The notes under the pieces are model-generated. The model had not been told where the DNA came from and did no database searches. It was given only the letters and a program-made list of their open reading frames with translations. Made by a program: the position numbers and the translations under genes. From a virus: a stretch of 28,561 nucleotides of DNA. Location of the stretch: IMG/VR virus record IMGVR_UViG_3300027763_000187, positions 1 through 28,561 of that record. The stretch is one strand, 5' to 3'. Shown here piece after piece: positions 15,130 through 22,418 of this stretch (its first letter is position 1; each line of letters begins with the position of its first letter).

Positions 15130-16209
15130 ATGGCAAAAGCATTTGATATTTCTAAATTTAGAAAGTCAATCACTAAATCTATTGACGGTTTAAGTATTGG
15201 CTTTAACGACCCAACAGACTGGGTCAGTACAAACAACTACGCATTAAACTATCTTATCAGTGGATACTTTGATCGTGGTATTCCCCTAGGCAAGGTCACT
15301 GTGTTTGCAGGTGAAAGTGGTGCAGGTAAATCATTTATCTGTTCAGGCAACCTAGTTAAAAACGCACAGGCACAGGGCATTTATCCTATCTTGATTGATA
15401 CAGAAAATGCGCTTGATGAAAAATGGTTACACGCTCTTGGAGTTGATACAAGTCCAGACAAGTTGTTGAAACTTAACATGGCCATGATTGACGATGTGGC
15501 AAAAACTATTACAGAGTTTATTGCAGAATACAAAACAATGGATGAGGCAGAGCGTCCTAAGATCTTGTTTATTATTGACAGCTTGGGTATGTTGTTGACT
15601 CCCACAGACGTTAATCAATTCCAAGCAGGTGATATGAAAGGTGACATGGGCCGTAAGCCTAAAGCACTAACAGCACTTGTTCGCAATTGTGTCAATATGT
15701 TTGGCGCCTACAACATTGGTATGGTATGTACCAATCACACATACGCAAGTCAAGATATGTTTGATCCAGATGACAAAATTTCAGGTGGTCAAGGTTTTAT
15801 CTACGCAAGTTCAATCGTGGTTGCCATGCGCAAATTAAAATTGAAACTTGATGCAGACGGCAATAAAACTACAACTGTACAAGGTATTCGTGCAGCCTGT
15901 AAGATTATGAAAACTCGTTATGCTAAGCCGTTTGAAAGTGTACAGGTTGAGATTCCCTATGAAACAGGTATGAGTCCATACAGTGGATTGGTTGACTTGT
16001 TCGAAGCCAAAGGCATGCTCAAGAAAGAAGGTAACAGTCTTGTGTACACTACTAAGGACGGCGAAATTATCAAACAATTCCGCAAGGCCTGGGAACGTAA
16101 TGAAAAAGATGGTCTAGACATTGCAATGGCAGATATTTCCAAACACGGTGAAATTTCCACTTCTGAGATAACTAATACAGTTGAACCAGACTTGGAGGTC
16201 ACTGAATGA
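15130..16209 (+). CDS. uvsX: RecA-like recombinase UvsX
   Basis: This 359-residue protein carries out strand exchange for recombination-dependent replication and repair. Walker A is GESGAGKS at residues 61-68 and Walker B is ILFIID at 145-150. Further RecA/UvsX features are LIDTENALDE, CTNHTY and SGGQGFIYASS (L2 region). The length is close to T4 UvsX (391). The ATG at 15130 is preferred because an upstream in-frame ATG at 15085 would place the start inside the hairpin at 15080-15109. The Shine-Dalgarno (CAGGG) is weak. The gene overlaps the next start by 4 nt and forms a block with gp32 and the UvsY-like gene. Confidence 0.93.
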   Translation: MAKAFDISKFRKSITKSIDGLSIGFNDPTDWVSTNNYALNYLISGYFDRGIPLGKVTVFAGESGAGKSFICSGNLVKNAQAQGIYPILIDTENALDEKWLHALGVDTSPDKLLKLNMAMIDDVAKTITEFIAEYKTMDEAERPKILFIIDSLGMLLTPTDVNQFQAGDMKGDMGRKPKALTALVRNCVNMFGAYNIGMVCTNHTYASQDMFDPDDKISGGQGFIYASSIVVAMRKLKLKLDADGNKTTTVQGIRAACKIMKTRYAKPFESVQVEIPYETGMSPYSGLVDLFEAKGMLKKEGNSLVYTTKDGEIIKQFRKAWERNEKDGLDIAMADISKHGEISTSEITNTVEPDLEVTE

Positions 16210-16436
16210 AAGAAGATTTAATTGCAGATATTTGGACATTGGTACTGGAACATATTCCTGAAAAACATCGCAAAGATGTTGCAGCGGATTTTGTTAATAC
16301 ATTAATAGATTATGGTATCAAAGAAAGTGTACTTGAACACCTCAAAGGTGTTGACCCGTATCTTGATACTGCAATTGATTATGCCATTGACGGAGAAGAC
16401 ATCGAGGATGAAGACAGCTACGAAGATGAGGAATAA
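16206..16436 (+). CDS. Small acidic conserved protein between uvsX and uvsY
   Basis: This 76-residue protein has a helical N-terminal part (LIADIWTLVLEHIPEKHRKDVAADFVNTLIDYGI) and a very acidic C-terminal tail (EDIEDEDSYEDEE). It starts within the uvsX stop region (ATGA) with GGAGGT just upstream. It is followed directly by the UvsY-like gene, whose Shine-Dalgarno (GAGGAA) is encoded in its own last codons. The function is unknown. Strict coupling to uvsX and uvsY suggests a small accessory factor in recombination, which is an inference from position only. Confidence 0.7.
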   Translation: MKEDLIADIWTLVLEHIPEKHRKDVAADFVNTLIDYGIKESVLEHLKGVDPYLDTAIDYAIDGEDIEDEDSYEDEE

Positions 16437-16892
16437 ATGAATTGGTATGATCGTGTTTCTAAAGATATTTCAAATATTCCAGATGCCGTGGCCTATTATG
16501 AAGCTGAATTAATTCATGCAAAACAAGATGTCCGTGTAGCAGGCAACATTGAAAAAGCCTCTGCGCAGATGCCTGGCATTGTAGAAAATCGATTTAACCA
16601 ACTGCAAGAAATTGAAGGTATTTTAGAATATCTCAATATCGAACTTCGTAGACTTCGTAGTCAACACTTTCGCAAGTATCTCGAAACCTATCAACGTCAG
16701 TTAAGCAGTAGAGACTGTGAAAAGTTTGTCGAAGGCGAAGCTGACGTTGTAGATTTTGAAAAGATCATTAACGATTTTGCACTGCTACGTAACAAATGGT
16801 TGGGTATTATCAAAGCTCTAGACATAAAGCAGTGGCAATTAAGCAATATTGTAAAACTACGTACAGCTGGGCTAGAAGACGCCACTCTTTGA
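16437..16892 (+). CDS. uvsY: Recombination mediator, UvsY-like
   Basis: This 151-residue all-helical protein has the size of T4 UvsY (137 residues). The C-terminal stretch, RNKWLGIIKALDIKQWQLSNIVKLRTAGLED, follows the pattern of the T4 UvsY end (a YWGILLDFCSGALDAIKSRGF-like helix followed by IKHIQDMRAFEA). The middle carries a basic helix (LRRLRSQHFRKYLETYQRQLSSRD) suited to ssDNA binding. UvsY helps load UvsX on gp32-coated ssDNA, and the location two genes after uvsX fits. Similarity is weak by eye, so the call rests partly on context. Confidence 0.65.
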   Translation: MNWYDRVSKDISNIPDAVAYYEAELIHAKQDVRVAGNIEKASAQMPGIVENRFNQLQEIEGILEYLNIELRRLRSQHFRKYLETYQRQLSSRDCEKFVEGEADVVDFEKIINDFALLRNKWLGIIKALDIKQWQLSNIVKLRTAGLEDATL

Positions 16893-16909
16893 ACTATCTC
16901 ATTATATAC

Positions 16910-16925
16910 GCAGATAAATATCTGC
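16910..16925 (+). repeat. Perfect inverted repeat around the late element of the glycan cassette
   Basis: GCAGATAAATATCTGC is a 7-bp inverted repeat (GCAGATA / TATCTGC) with a 2-nt centre, ending one base before the ATG at 16926. The GATAAATA late element lies within it. Confidence 0.6.
16913..16920 (+). promoter_or_regulatory. Late promoter GATAAATA, 5 nt from the start codon at 16926
   Basis: GATAAATA, then TCTGC, then ATG at 16926. It is the likely start point for the plus-strand glycan cassette. No Shine-Dalgarno is present. It is embedded in a palindrome, unlike the other late elements. Confidence 0.65.
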
Positions 16926-17687
16926 ATGAAAATAGTATTAGTCACAGGCGGGTTTGATCCCGTACATAGTGGGCACATTGCCTACTTTAAAGCAGCTCGT
17001 ACACTGGGAGACAGTCTCATAGTAGGGCTGAACAGCGATGAATGGTTGACTCGTAAAAAGGGTAGAAGTTTTATGCCTTGGAATGAGAGATTGTGTGTGA
17101 TCAACAATCTTTCGATGGTAGATGAAGTCTATACCTTTGATGACGAAGATGGCTCGGCTAGACGTTTTATTCATCAGGTCAGAGCACATTACCCAGATGC
17201 TGAACTGATATTTGCCAATGGCGGCGATCGTACTGCAAAAAACATTCCAGAGATGGATGTGGTTGATCCAAATCTCAAATTTGCGTTTGGAGTTGGAGGT
17301 GAAAACAAGGCCAACAGCAGTTCTTGGATACTCGACGAATGGCGAGCTCCTAAGACTGGTAGAGCTTGGGGATACTATCGAGTGTTACATGAAGTTGGCA
17401 ATCATGTCAAAGTTAAAGAACTCACAGTTAATCCCAAGACCTGTCTTAGTATGCAACGTCATCAAGACCGTGCAGAACATTGGTTTGTGGCCGAAGGTAC
17501 AGCCACAGTCTATAGTATAGATCACAGCTCAGACATGGATCTGTTAGGTGAATATACACAGCACCAACACATACATATCAATAAAACTCAATGGCATAAG
17601 TTATGCAATGAAACTGATCAACCCTTGCGAGTTATTGAAATACAGTACGGCGAAAATTGTGTAGAAGAAGATATAGAACGAAAATGA
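16926..17687 (+). CDS. Cytidylyltransferase fused to a type II phosphomannose-isomerase cupin
   Basis: This 253-residue protein has two domains. Residues 1-135 form a TagD/RfaE2-type nucleotidyltransferase with GGFDPVHSGH (HxGH at 14-17) and the late motif NSSSW. Such enzymes join CTP or ATP to a phospho-alcohol or sugar phosphate. Residues about 145-253 are a cupin like the C-terminal half of type II mannose-6-phosphate isomerases, with WGYYRVL, VKELTVNP, SLQ-like SMQRHQDRAEHWFVAEGTA and WHKLCNETDQPLRVIEIQYG; H and E residues of the metal site are present. The fusion would couple activation with isomerisation or epimerisation of the same precursor. It starts at the leaderless-type element at 16913 and overlaps the next gene by 4 nt. 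Confidence 0.75.
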   Translation: MKIVLVTGGFDPVHSGHIAYFKAARTLGDSLIVGLNSDEWLTRKKGRSFMPWNERLCVINNLSMVDEVYTFDDEDGSARRFIHQVRAHYPDAELIFANGGDRTAKNIPEMDVVDPNLKFAFGVGGENKANSSSWILDEWRAPKTGRAWGYYRVLHEVGNHVKVKELTVNPKTCLSMQRHQDRAEHWFVAEGTATVYSIDHSSDMDLLGEYTQHQHIHINKTQWHKLCNETDQPLRVIEIQYGENCVEEDIERK

Positions 17688-18487
17688 AAAATTGGATCTT
17701 CTTGAGCAAAGATGGACAAGATCAATACATTGCTAAACTTGCAACATCCTGTGGTGGAAAGATTGTTTCAACTGACGATTTTGTCTACAGTGATTCCTAT
17801 GAACCCATAATACTCAGAGGAATTTTAAAACACAAAATTATGAAACAATGCTGGGACGACAATAGAAATTTCTTTTATATGGACACTGGATATTTCGGAA
17901 ATGATGCAACATCAACTAATCCCAATGGGTGGAAATACTGGCATCGAATAGTAAAAAATGATTTACAACACGGAGAAATTATTCCAAGACCAGACGATCG
18001 ATGGAAGAAATTCAACAAGACTATTGAGCCTTGGAAGAAAGACGGAAGGAAAATTATTGTTGCAAAGCCAGACGAAAAACCGTGCAAATTTTACGGCATT
18101 GATCTTGATCAATGGACTGTTGATACTGTAAACACAATTAAAAAGTACACAGACAGACCTGTAGAAGTTAGAGAACGAGCACCGAAGAGAGAAGATAGAA
18201 TATTAAGCAGGCCTTTAAAAGAAGCATTAAAAGATGATGTATTTGCACTGGTAACATACAATTCAGTAGCAGCCACTGAAGCCATAATGAATGGGATTCC
18301 AGCATTCACACTTGCCCCTTGCAATGCTGCAAGTCCAGTGGCTGGTCAAGATTTATCCAAAATTGATACACCATACTATCCAGATGCGGATAAATTATAT
18401 GCTTGGGCTTGCCATTTAGCCTACGGGCAATTTCATAATTCAGAATTGATATCCGGTGCCGCATTAACAGCATTAACAGAATTATAA
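17684..18487 (+). CDS. Capsule-type glycosyltransferase, first of three related copies
   Basis: This 267-residue protein is closely related to the C-terminal half of the next gene product: both have DTGYFG, HRI(V/T)KN, GIDLDQW or GLDLDKW, IKK(Y/H)(T/S)DRP, LVT(Y/F)NSVAATEA and QDLS(K/E)I(D/E)xPY in the same order. The NSxAATEAxxxGxPAxTL segment resembles the GT-B-like capsule polysaccharide transferases (KpsC/KpsS-type), and I infer transfer of an activated sugar to a surface glycan. The ATG at 17684 overlaps the upstream stop (ATGA) and is preferred to an in-frame TTG at 17657. There is no signal peptide or membrane segment. Confidence 0.65.
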   Translation: MKNWIFLSKDGQDQYIAKLATSCGGKIVSTDDFVYSDSYEPIILRGILKHKIMKQCWDDNRNFFYMDTGYFGNDATSTNPNGWKYWHRIVKNDLQHGEIIPRPDDRWKKFNKTIEPWKKDGRKIIVAKPDEKPCKFYGIDLDQWTVDTVNTIKKYTDRPVEVRERAPKREDRILSRPLKEALKDDVFALVTYNSVAATEAIMNGIPAFTLAPCNAASPVAGQDLSKIDTPYYPDADKLYAWACHLAYGQFHNSELISGAALTALTEL

Positions 18488-18499
18488 CTAAGGAACTAT

Positions 18500-20164
18500 A
18501 TGAAGATTTTTGTCGGATACGACCCAAGAGAAGACATTGCATATCAAGTCTGTGAATTTAGCATTAAATCTAGACAGCCAGATGCAGAGGTAATTCCGTT
18601 GAAACAAAATCAACTTAGAGAAAAAGGATTATATGCTCGAGAACATGATGTGCAAAGTTCTACCGAATTTACCTTTACACGATTCTTAGTACCACATCTA
18701 ATGGATTATCAAGGATGGGCTATATTTTGTGATTGCGATTTTCTTTTTACTATTGACGTTGCTGAAATTTTTAAATGCGTTGATGAAAAATATGCAATTA
18801 TGGTTGTCAAGCACGATTATACTCCAGAAGAAGGTGTAAAGATGGATGGACAACGTCAGGTGCCCTATCCAAGAAAAAATTGGAGTTCTTTGGTTTTGTG
18901 GAATTGCGGACATCCTTCAAACAAAAAACTACATCCGGATATTGTTAATTCAGAAACTGGTCAATTTTTACATAGATTTCAATGGCTCGAAGACAACGAA
19001 ATTGGAGAACTATCGTATGCCTATAATTGGTTAGTTAATTGGTATAAAGAACCACAAGACGGTACGCCAAAAGTAATACATTATACAGAAGGTGGACCTT
19101 GGTTTGAGAATTACAGACATTGTGAGTACGGGTACCAATGGGCTGTTGAACACGCAGCAATGGAAGAATCGCTGAAGAAGGCTCCAGAGTCTGCGTTTGG
19201 TCCGTTTGACCACATACCGAAAGATATTGAAACTGTTTTTAAAAAAATATTAAAGTATAGAGTCGACCCGTCCGGAAAAATTTATAACACTACCGTTGAC
19301 AGTGTAATTGAGGATATTAAAATGTTAGACAACAATGCAGCAGTGGCCGTCGATGGTGGTAGAGATCCCAATGATGCCAAGGGACTTGGCTGGGATCCAT
19401 ATATGGAATCTTTTATTCTTGGCTGCGGCGGCACAATTACCAACTACGATAAAATTGAAAATTCTATGACTCCAGTAGTGTTTAGAGGCATCACCAAGGC
19501 CAAACATATGACAGCCTGTGCAGAAAAAGGTAGAGATTACTATTATATAGACACTGGCTATTTTGGTAATGTAAGAAAAAAATTCTATCACAGAATTACA
19601 AAAAATGCCATGCAGAATTTAGGTCCTATTATAGAACGTCCTTTTGACAGACTCGAAGACACAGGATGGCGGAGAAGTAAATTTAGAACAGGCAGAAACA
19701 TATTGATATGTCCGCCCAGTGCTAAAGCTATGTCGTGCTTTGGATTAGATCTAGATAAATGGATGGAAGAGACTCTTGATATTATTAAGAAACACAGCGA
19801 TCGTCCTATTGTTATAAGATTAAAAGGCAGTAGACGAGATAGAACAGCTGGTGATACAATGGAAATGGCGTTGTCTAAAGATGTACATTGTCTTGTAACT
19901 TTTAATAGTATTGCCGCCACAGAAGCACTGTTATTAGGAAAACCTGCAATTACCCTAGGCCCTAACGCTGCTCAACCATTGTGCAAACAAGACCTATCTG
20001 AAATTGAAAATCCCTATATGCCAACTGCTGACGAAGTTGAAGCCTGGGCTGCGCATCTGGCATATGCACAATTTAGTGAAGCTGAAATGAAAGATGGCAC
20101 TGCTTGGCATATTCTCAATAGTGACGGCAAAATTTGGATCCCACCGGTAAAAGATGACCAATGA
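18500..20164 (+). CDS. Bifunctional glycosyltransferase: GT8-like domain fused to a capsule-type domain
   Basis: This 554-residue protein contains two transferase domains. Residues 1-235 form a GT-A, GT8-like domain with the metal-binding DxD motif D78-C-D80 (IFCDCDFLF) and a C-terminal His motif H194 (IHYTEGGPW). Residues about 275-554 are a paralogue of the preceding gene product, sharing DTGYFG, HRITKN, FGLDLDKW and FNSIAATEALLLGKPA. The start has an AGGAAC Shine-Dalgarno. An in-frame ATG at 19322, preceded by a promoter-like sequence, begins just where the second domain begins. The protein could add two sugars in sequence. Its 3' end overlaps the next gene by 11 nt. Confidence 0.75.
   Translation: MKIFVGYDPREDIAYQVCEFSIKSRQPDAEVIPLKQNQLREKGLYAREHDVQSSTEFTFTRFLVPHLMDYQGWAIFCDCDFLFTIDVAEIFKCVDEKYAIMVVKHDYTPEEGVKMDGQRQVPYPRKNWSSLVLWNCGHPSNKKLHPDIVNSETGQFLHRFQWLEDNEIGELSYAYNWLVNWYKEPQDGTPKVIHYTEGGPWFENYRHCEYGYQWAVEHAAMEESLKKAPESAFGPFDHIPKDIETVFKKILKYRVDPSGKIYNTTVDSVIEDIKMLDNNAAVAVDGGRDPNDAKGLGWDPYMESFILGCGGTITNYDKIENSMTPVVFRGITKAKHMTACAEKGRDYYYIDTGYFGNVRKKFYHRITKNAMQNLGPIIERPFDRLEDTGWRRSKFRTGRNILICPPSAKAMSCFGLDLDKWMEETLDIIKKHSDRPIVIRLKGSRRDRTAGDTMEMALSKDVHCLVTFNSIAATEALLLGKPAITLGPNAAQPLCKQDLSEIENPYMPTADEVEAWAAHLAYAQFSEAEMKDGTAWHILNSDGKIWIPPVKDDQ
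19296..19323 (+). promoter_or_regulatory. Possible internal promoter before the second domain of the fused transferase
   Basis: TTGACA (19296-19301) and TAAAAT (19318-19323) are separated by 16 nt. They lie inside the coding region, immediately before an in-frame ATG at 19322 at the domain junction. The -10 box overlaps that ATG, so a message from here would start downstream of it. Chance occurrence in AT-rich coding DNA is likely. Confidence 0.2.
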
Positions 20165-21056
20165 TGTTGTTGTTTACCTGAGTTCTCTAAACAAGCAGGA
20201 ACCAGGAAGAAAAGTTGATACGTTGACTGCATTTGCACAAGGAGCACGAGCTGCTGGTGCAAGAGTACACGTTGAAACAAAATATGTACATAGTCCTGCT
20301 AAATTGGCAGTTATCCTGGGTTGGCCTAGTCCTATTCAACACGCCGTGAATATTAAATTTAGGCAAGAAGTAGTAAACAAGCAGAAAGAACAAGGCAATC
20401 ATATAATGGCCATAGATGCAAATTGTTTTAAATTTGCAGATCAAGAAAGCAGATATCTAAGATACAGCATCAACGGAGTATTTTATGATATCAGTGAGTA
20501 TGCCAATAAAAATTCAAACGCTGCCAGATGGAATCAGTTATCTCATGATACTGGGTTAAGTTTAAAAGACTGGAATCAAACCGGTGAGTATATTTTATTC
20601 TTAATTCAACGAGATGGCGGCTGGGGAATGAAAGGATTAGATCCTGCGCAATGGGCTGCAAATAAAATTAAAGAAGTAAGAAAATATTCTAATTTACCTA
20701 TTGTTCTAAGACCACATCCGGGAAAAGTTGCCGATCTACGACAATTAGTAGGTCCTGGAATTAGTATCAGTGATAGCACAAAAATTTCATTACTTGATGA
20801 TCTTGGAAGATCAAAAGCTGCTTTTGTCTTTAACAGCAGCAGTGGCGTTGCCAGTGTCCTATCTGGCGTACCGTTATGGGTTGACGATTCCAGCAGCGTC
20901 TGTTGGGATGTTGCTAACAAGGATACATCGATGATAAATCAGCCTCAATTGTTCAGTAGACAACAATGGTTAAATGATCTAGCTGCCTGTCATTGGACTG
21001 ACAACGAAAGTCGTCAAGGTCTTGTTTACAATAAATTTTTACCTTATATTAAATGA
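20154..21056 (+). CDS. Capsule-type glycosyltransferase, third and most divergent copy
   Basis: This 300-residue protein has the layout of capsule polysaccharide (KpsC/KpsS-like) GT-B transferases: a first domain with NHIMAIDANCFKF, then PIVLRPHPGK, then the C-terminal donor-site motif FVFNSSSGVASVLSGVPLWVDD, which parallels the NSxAATEAxxxGxPA segment of the two preceding gene products. The general order of segments is the same, so it is probably a more distant paralogue. It overlaps the preceding gene by 11 nt and ends the plus-strand cassette, 25 nt from the convergent methyltransferase gene. No classical terminator lies between them. Confidence 0.65.
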   Translation: MTNDVVVYLSSLNKQEPGRKVDTLTAFAQGARAAGARVHVETKYVHSPAKLAVILGWPSPIQHAVNIKFRQEVVNKQKEQGNHIMAIDANCFKFADQESRYLRYSINGVFYDISEYANKNSNAARWNQLSHDTGLSLKDWNQTGEYILFLIQRDGGWGMKGLDPAQWAANKIKEVRKYSNLPIVLRPHPGKVADLRQLVGPGISISDSTKISLLDDLGRSKAAFVFNSSSGVASVLSGVPLWVDDSSSVCWDVANKDTSMINQPQLFSRQQWLNDLAACHWTDNESRQGLVYNKFLPYIK

Positions 21057-21081
21057 TGTCAAAAAATATAAATGTTTATTT

Positions 21082-21702
21082 TCATTTTGCAAGTCCTCCT
21101 AGGGAAATTGAATACCAATCATTAACTGGATGGTCGGTGTCTCTAAACCACCAATACAAATCTGGACCCGTCCAATCTTTGAATTGTTCTTGATACCACT
21201 CAATACTACGGGGATATGTTATCCAATTGGGATCATACATTCTTTTTTTAGACTTTACAGGTTTGTCTGGTTTGTGTAATCCTATGAATACAAACTTAGT
21301 AGCATAGTTCATTAATTTATCTTTCAACCAGGGCATATCAACATCAGGAATACTGCCTAGTACCTGTGTACAACTAACAGCATCAAATGTTTGTCCAACA
21401 GGTTCTATTTCAAATTCTTTTACACAAGGATCAAACTTATAAACACTTTCCGCATTTATTCTAGTCTGAAATGTCATTGGTTCTGTTACTCGATCGTGCG
21501 GCATTCCGTATGAAACTAAATTTTCATACTGTCTACCTTTACCGCATCCATAGTCTAGCACAGTTTTAGCAGCATACTTATCCATAAGAACACGGATTTG
21601 ATTGTGATAATTTTTACAATCGTCACCGCCCCAACTGCTGTTATTCAATTGAAATTGTTTTCCTAATTCTACACTTTGTAAATAATATTCGCTTGGCATC
21701 AT
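21082..21702 (-). CDS. Class I SAM-dependent methyltransferase
   Basis: This 206-residue protein carries the SAM-binding motif I VLDYGCGKGRQYE (about residues 48-60) and a later TFDAVSCTQVLGSIPD segment of the class I Rossmann fold. The substrate is not evident; its place at the end of a glycan cassette suggests O-methylation of a sugar or a nearby small group. The start (ATGATG at 21702) overlaps the upstream stop in an ATGA junction. It is the last gene of the minus-strand operon and converges with the plus-strand cassette. Confidence 0.75.
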   Translation of the reverse strand: MMPSEYYLQSVELGKQFQLNNSSWGGDDCKNYHNQIRVLMDKYAAKTVLDYGCGKGRQYENLVSYGMPHDRVTEPMTFQTRINAESVYKFDPCVKEFEIEPVGQTFDAVSCTQVLGSIPDVDMPWLKDKLMNYATKFVFIGLHKPDKPVKSKKRMYDPNWITYPRSIEWYQEQFKDWTGPDLYWWFRDTDHPVNDWYSISLGGLAK

Positions 21703-22418
21703 AATTTTCCTATAAACTTTTTATTTTCCGCGACCCACTTTTGTGATTCTACAGATTTATTATATTGACTGGTCCATTCACTGTATATTTGCCAGTTATT
21801 GGGTTCGGCATATTCATGTCTAATTAGATACATTTGACAACTAACTTTAACTGCTCGTGCACCTTCACCTAAAATATACTTAAACATTACATTACCACTT
21901 TTTTGTTTTGAGGGTGCATTTACTTTTGCTAATACAGTTTCTGCAGAAGCAAGCATAGACTTTCGAGCTATGATTAAAAAATCAGGAACTTTTTTTTCTA
22001 TGGCTTCTGCTCTTTCGTATAACTTATCACAGCAATTTAAAAAGTCTAGCCCCATAAAAGAAACATCGGTATTGCCAGCTACAATCTCATCAATTTCTTT
22101 CAATACAACCTGCATAGAATTTTTTGTAAACCAAATGTCAGTGCGTATTTTAATAATGATATCTTCAGTGACTTGTTTATTGGCCTGTACAAAATCCCAT
22201 AACTGAATAGCACCACTGGAATCATACGGACAAGTTGTATCACTAGAGTTTGATCTGAATCTATCAGTGAACTCTCCCATATTTAATCTTTTACCTTTTG
22301 CAAAATCATAAATTGTTAATTCATATTTTGTTCTTAACAGATTAAAAAGTTCTTCGTGATTAGCTTGAGAAGTCTGATGAAACCTTCGTTCGCCAATATA
22401 TGCTATTCCGATTGCCAT
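21699..22418 (-). CDS. WavE-like glycan biosynthesis protein, copy 2
   Basis: This 239-residue protein is a tandem paralogue of the gene product encoded just upstream. Both start with (M)x-I-A-(I/C)-x-Y-(I/T)-G-(E/D)-(K/R)-R, and both have a GxIQ(L/V)WDF motif, an (I/L)RTD(I/V)WFT motif and a C-terminal CQ(M/T)(Y/W)LIR motif. WavE-type proteins are linked to lipopolysaccharide core synthesis in Vibrio and are thought to be glycosyltransferases, but the reaction is not established here. The ATG at 22418 overlaps the upstream coding region by 16 nt. An in-frame TTG at 22478 would add an N-terminus not shared with the paralogue. Confidence 0.65.
   Translation of the reverse strand: MAIGIAYIGERRFHQTSQANHEELFNLLRTKYELTIYDFAKGKRLNMGEFTDRFRSNSSDTTCPYDSSGAIQLWDFVQANKQVTEDIIIKIRTDIWFTKNSMQVVLKEIDEIVAGNTDVSFMGLDFLNCCDKLYERAEAIEKKVPDFLIIARKSMLASAETVLAKVNAPSKQKSGNVMFKYILGEGARAVKVSCQMYLIRHEYAEPNNWQIYSEWTSQYNKSVESQKWVAENKKFIGKL

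Noticed and set aside
21057-21081. Bidirectional terminator between the convergent glycan cassettes
   Set aside because: Only a weak all-A/T pairing is possible around ATAAATGTTTAT; there is no GC-rich stem.
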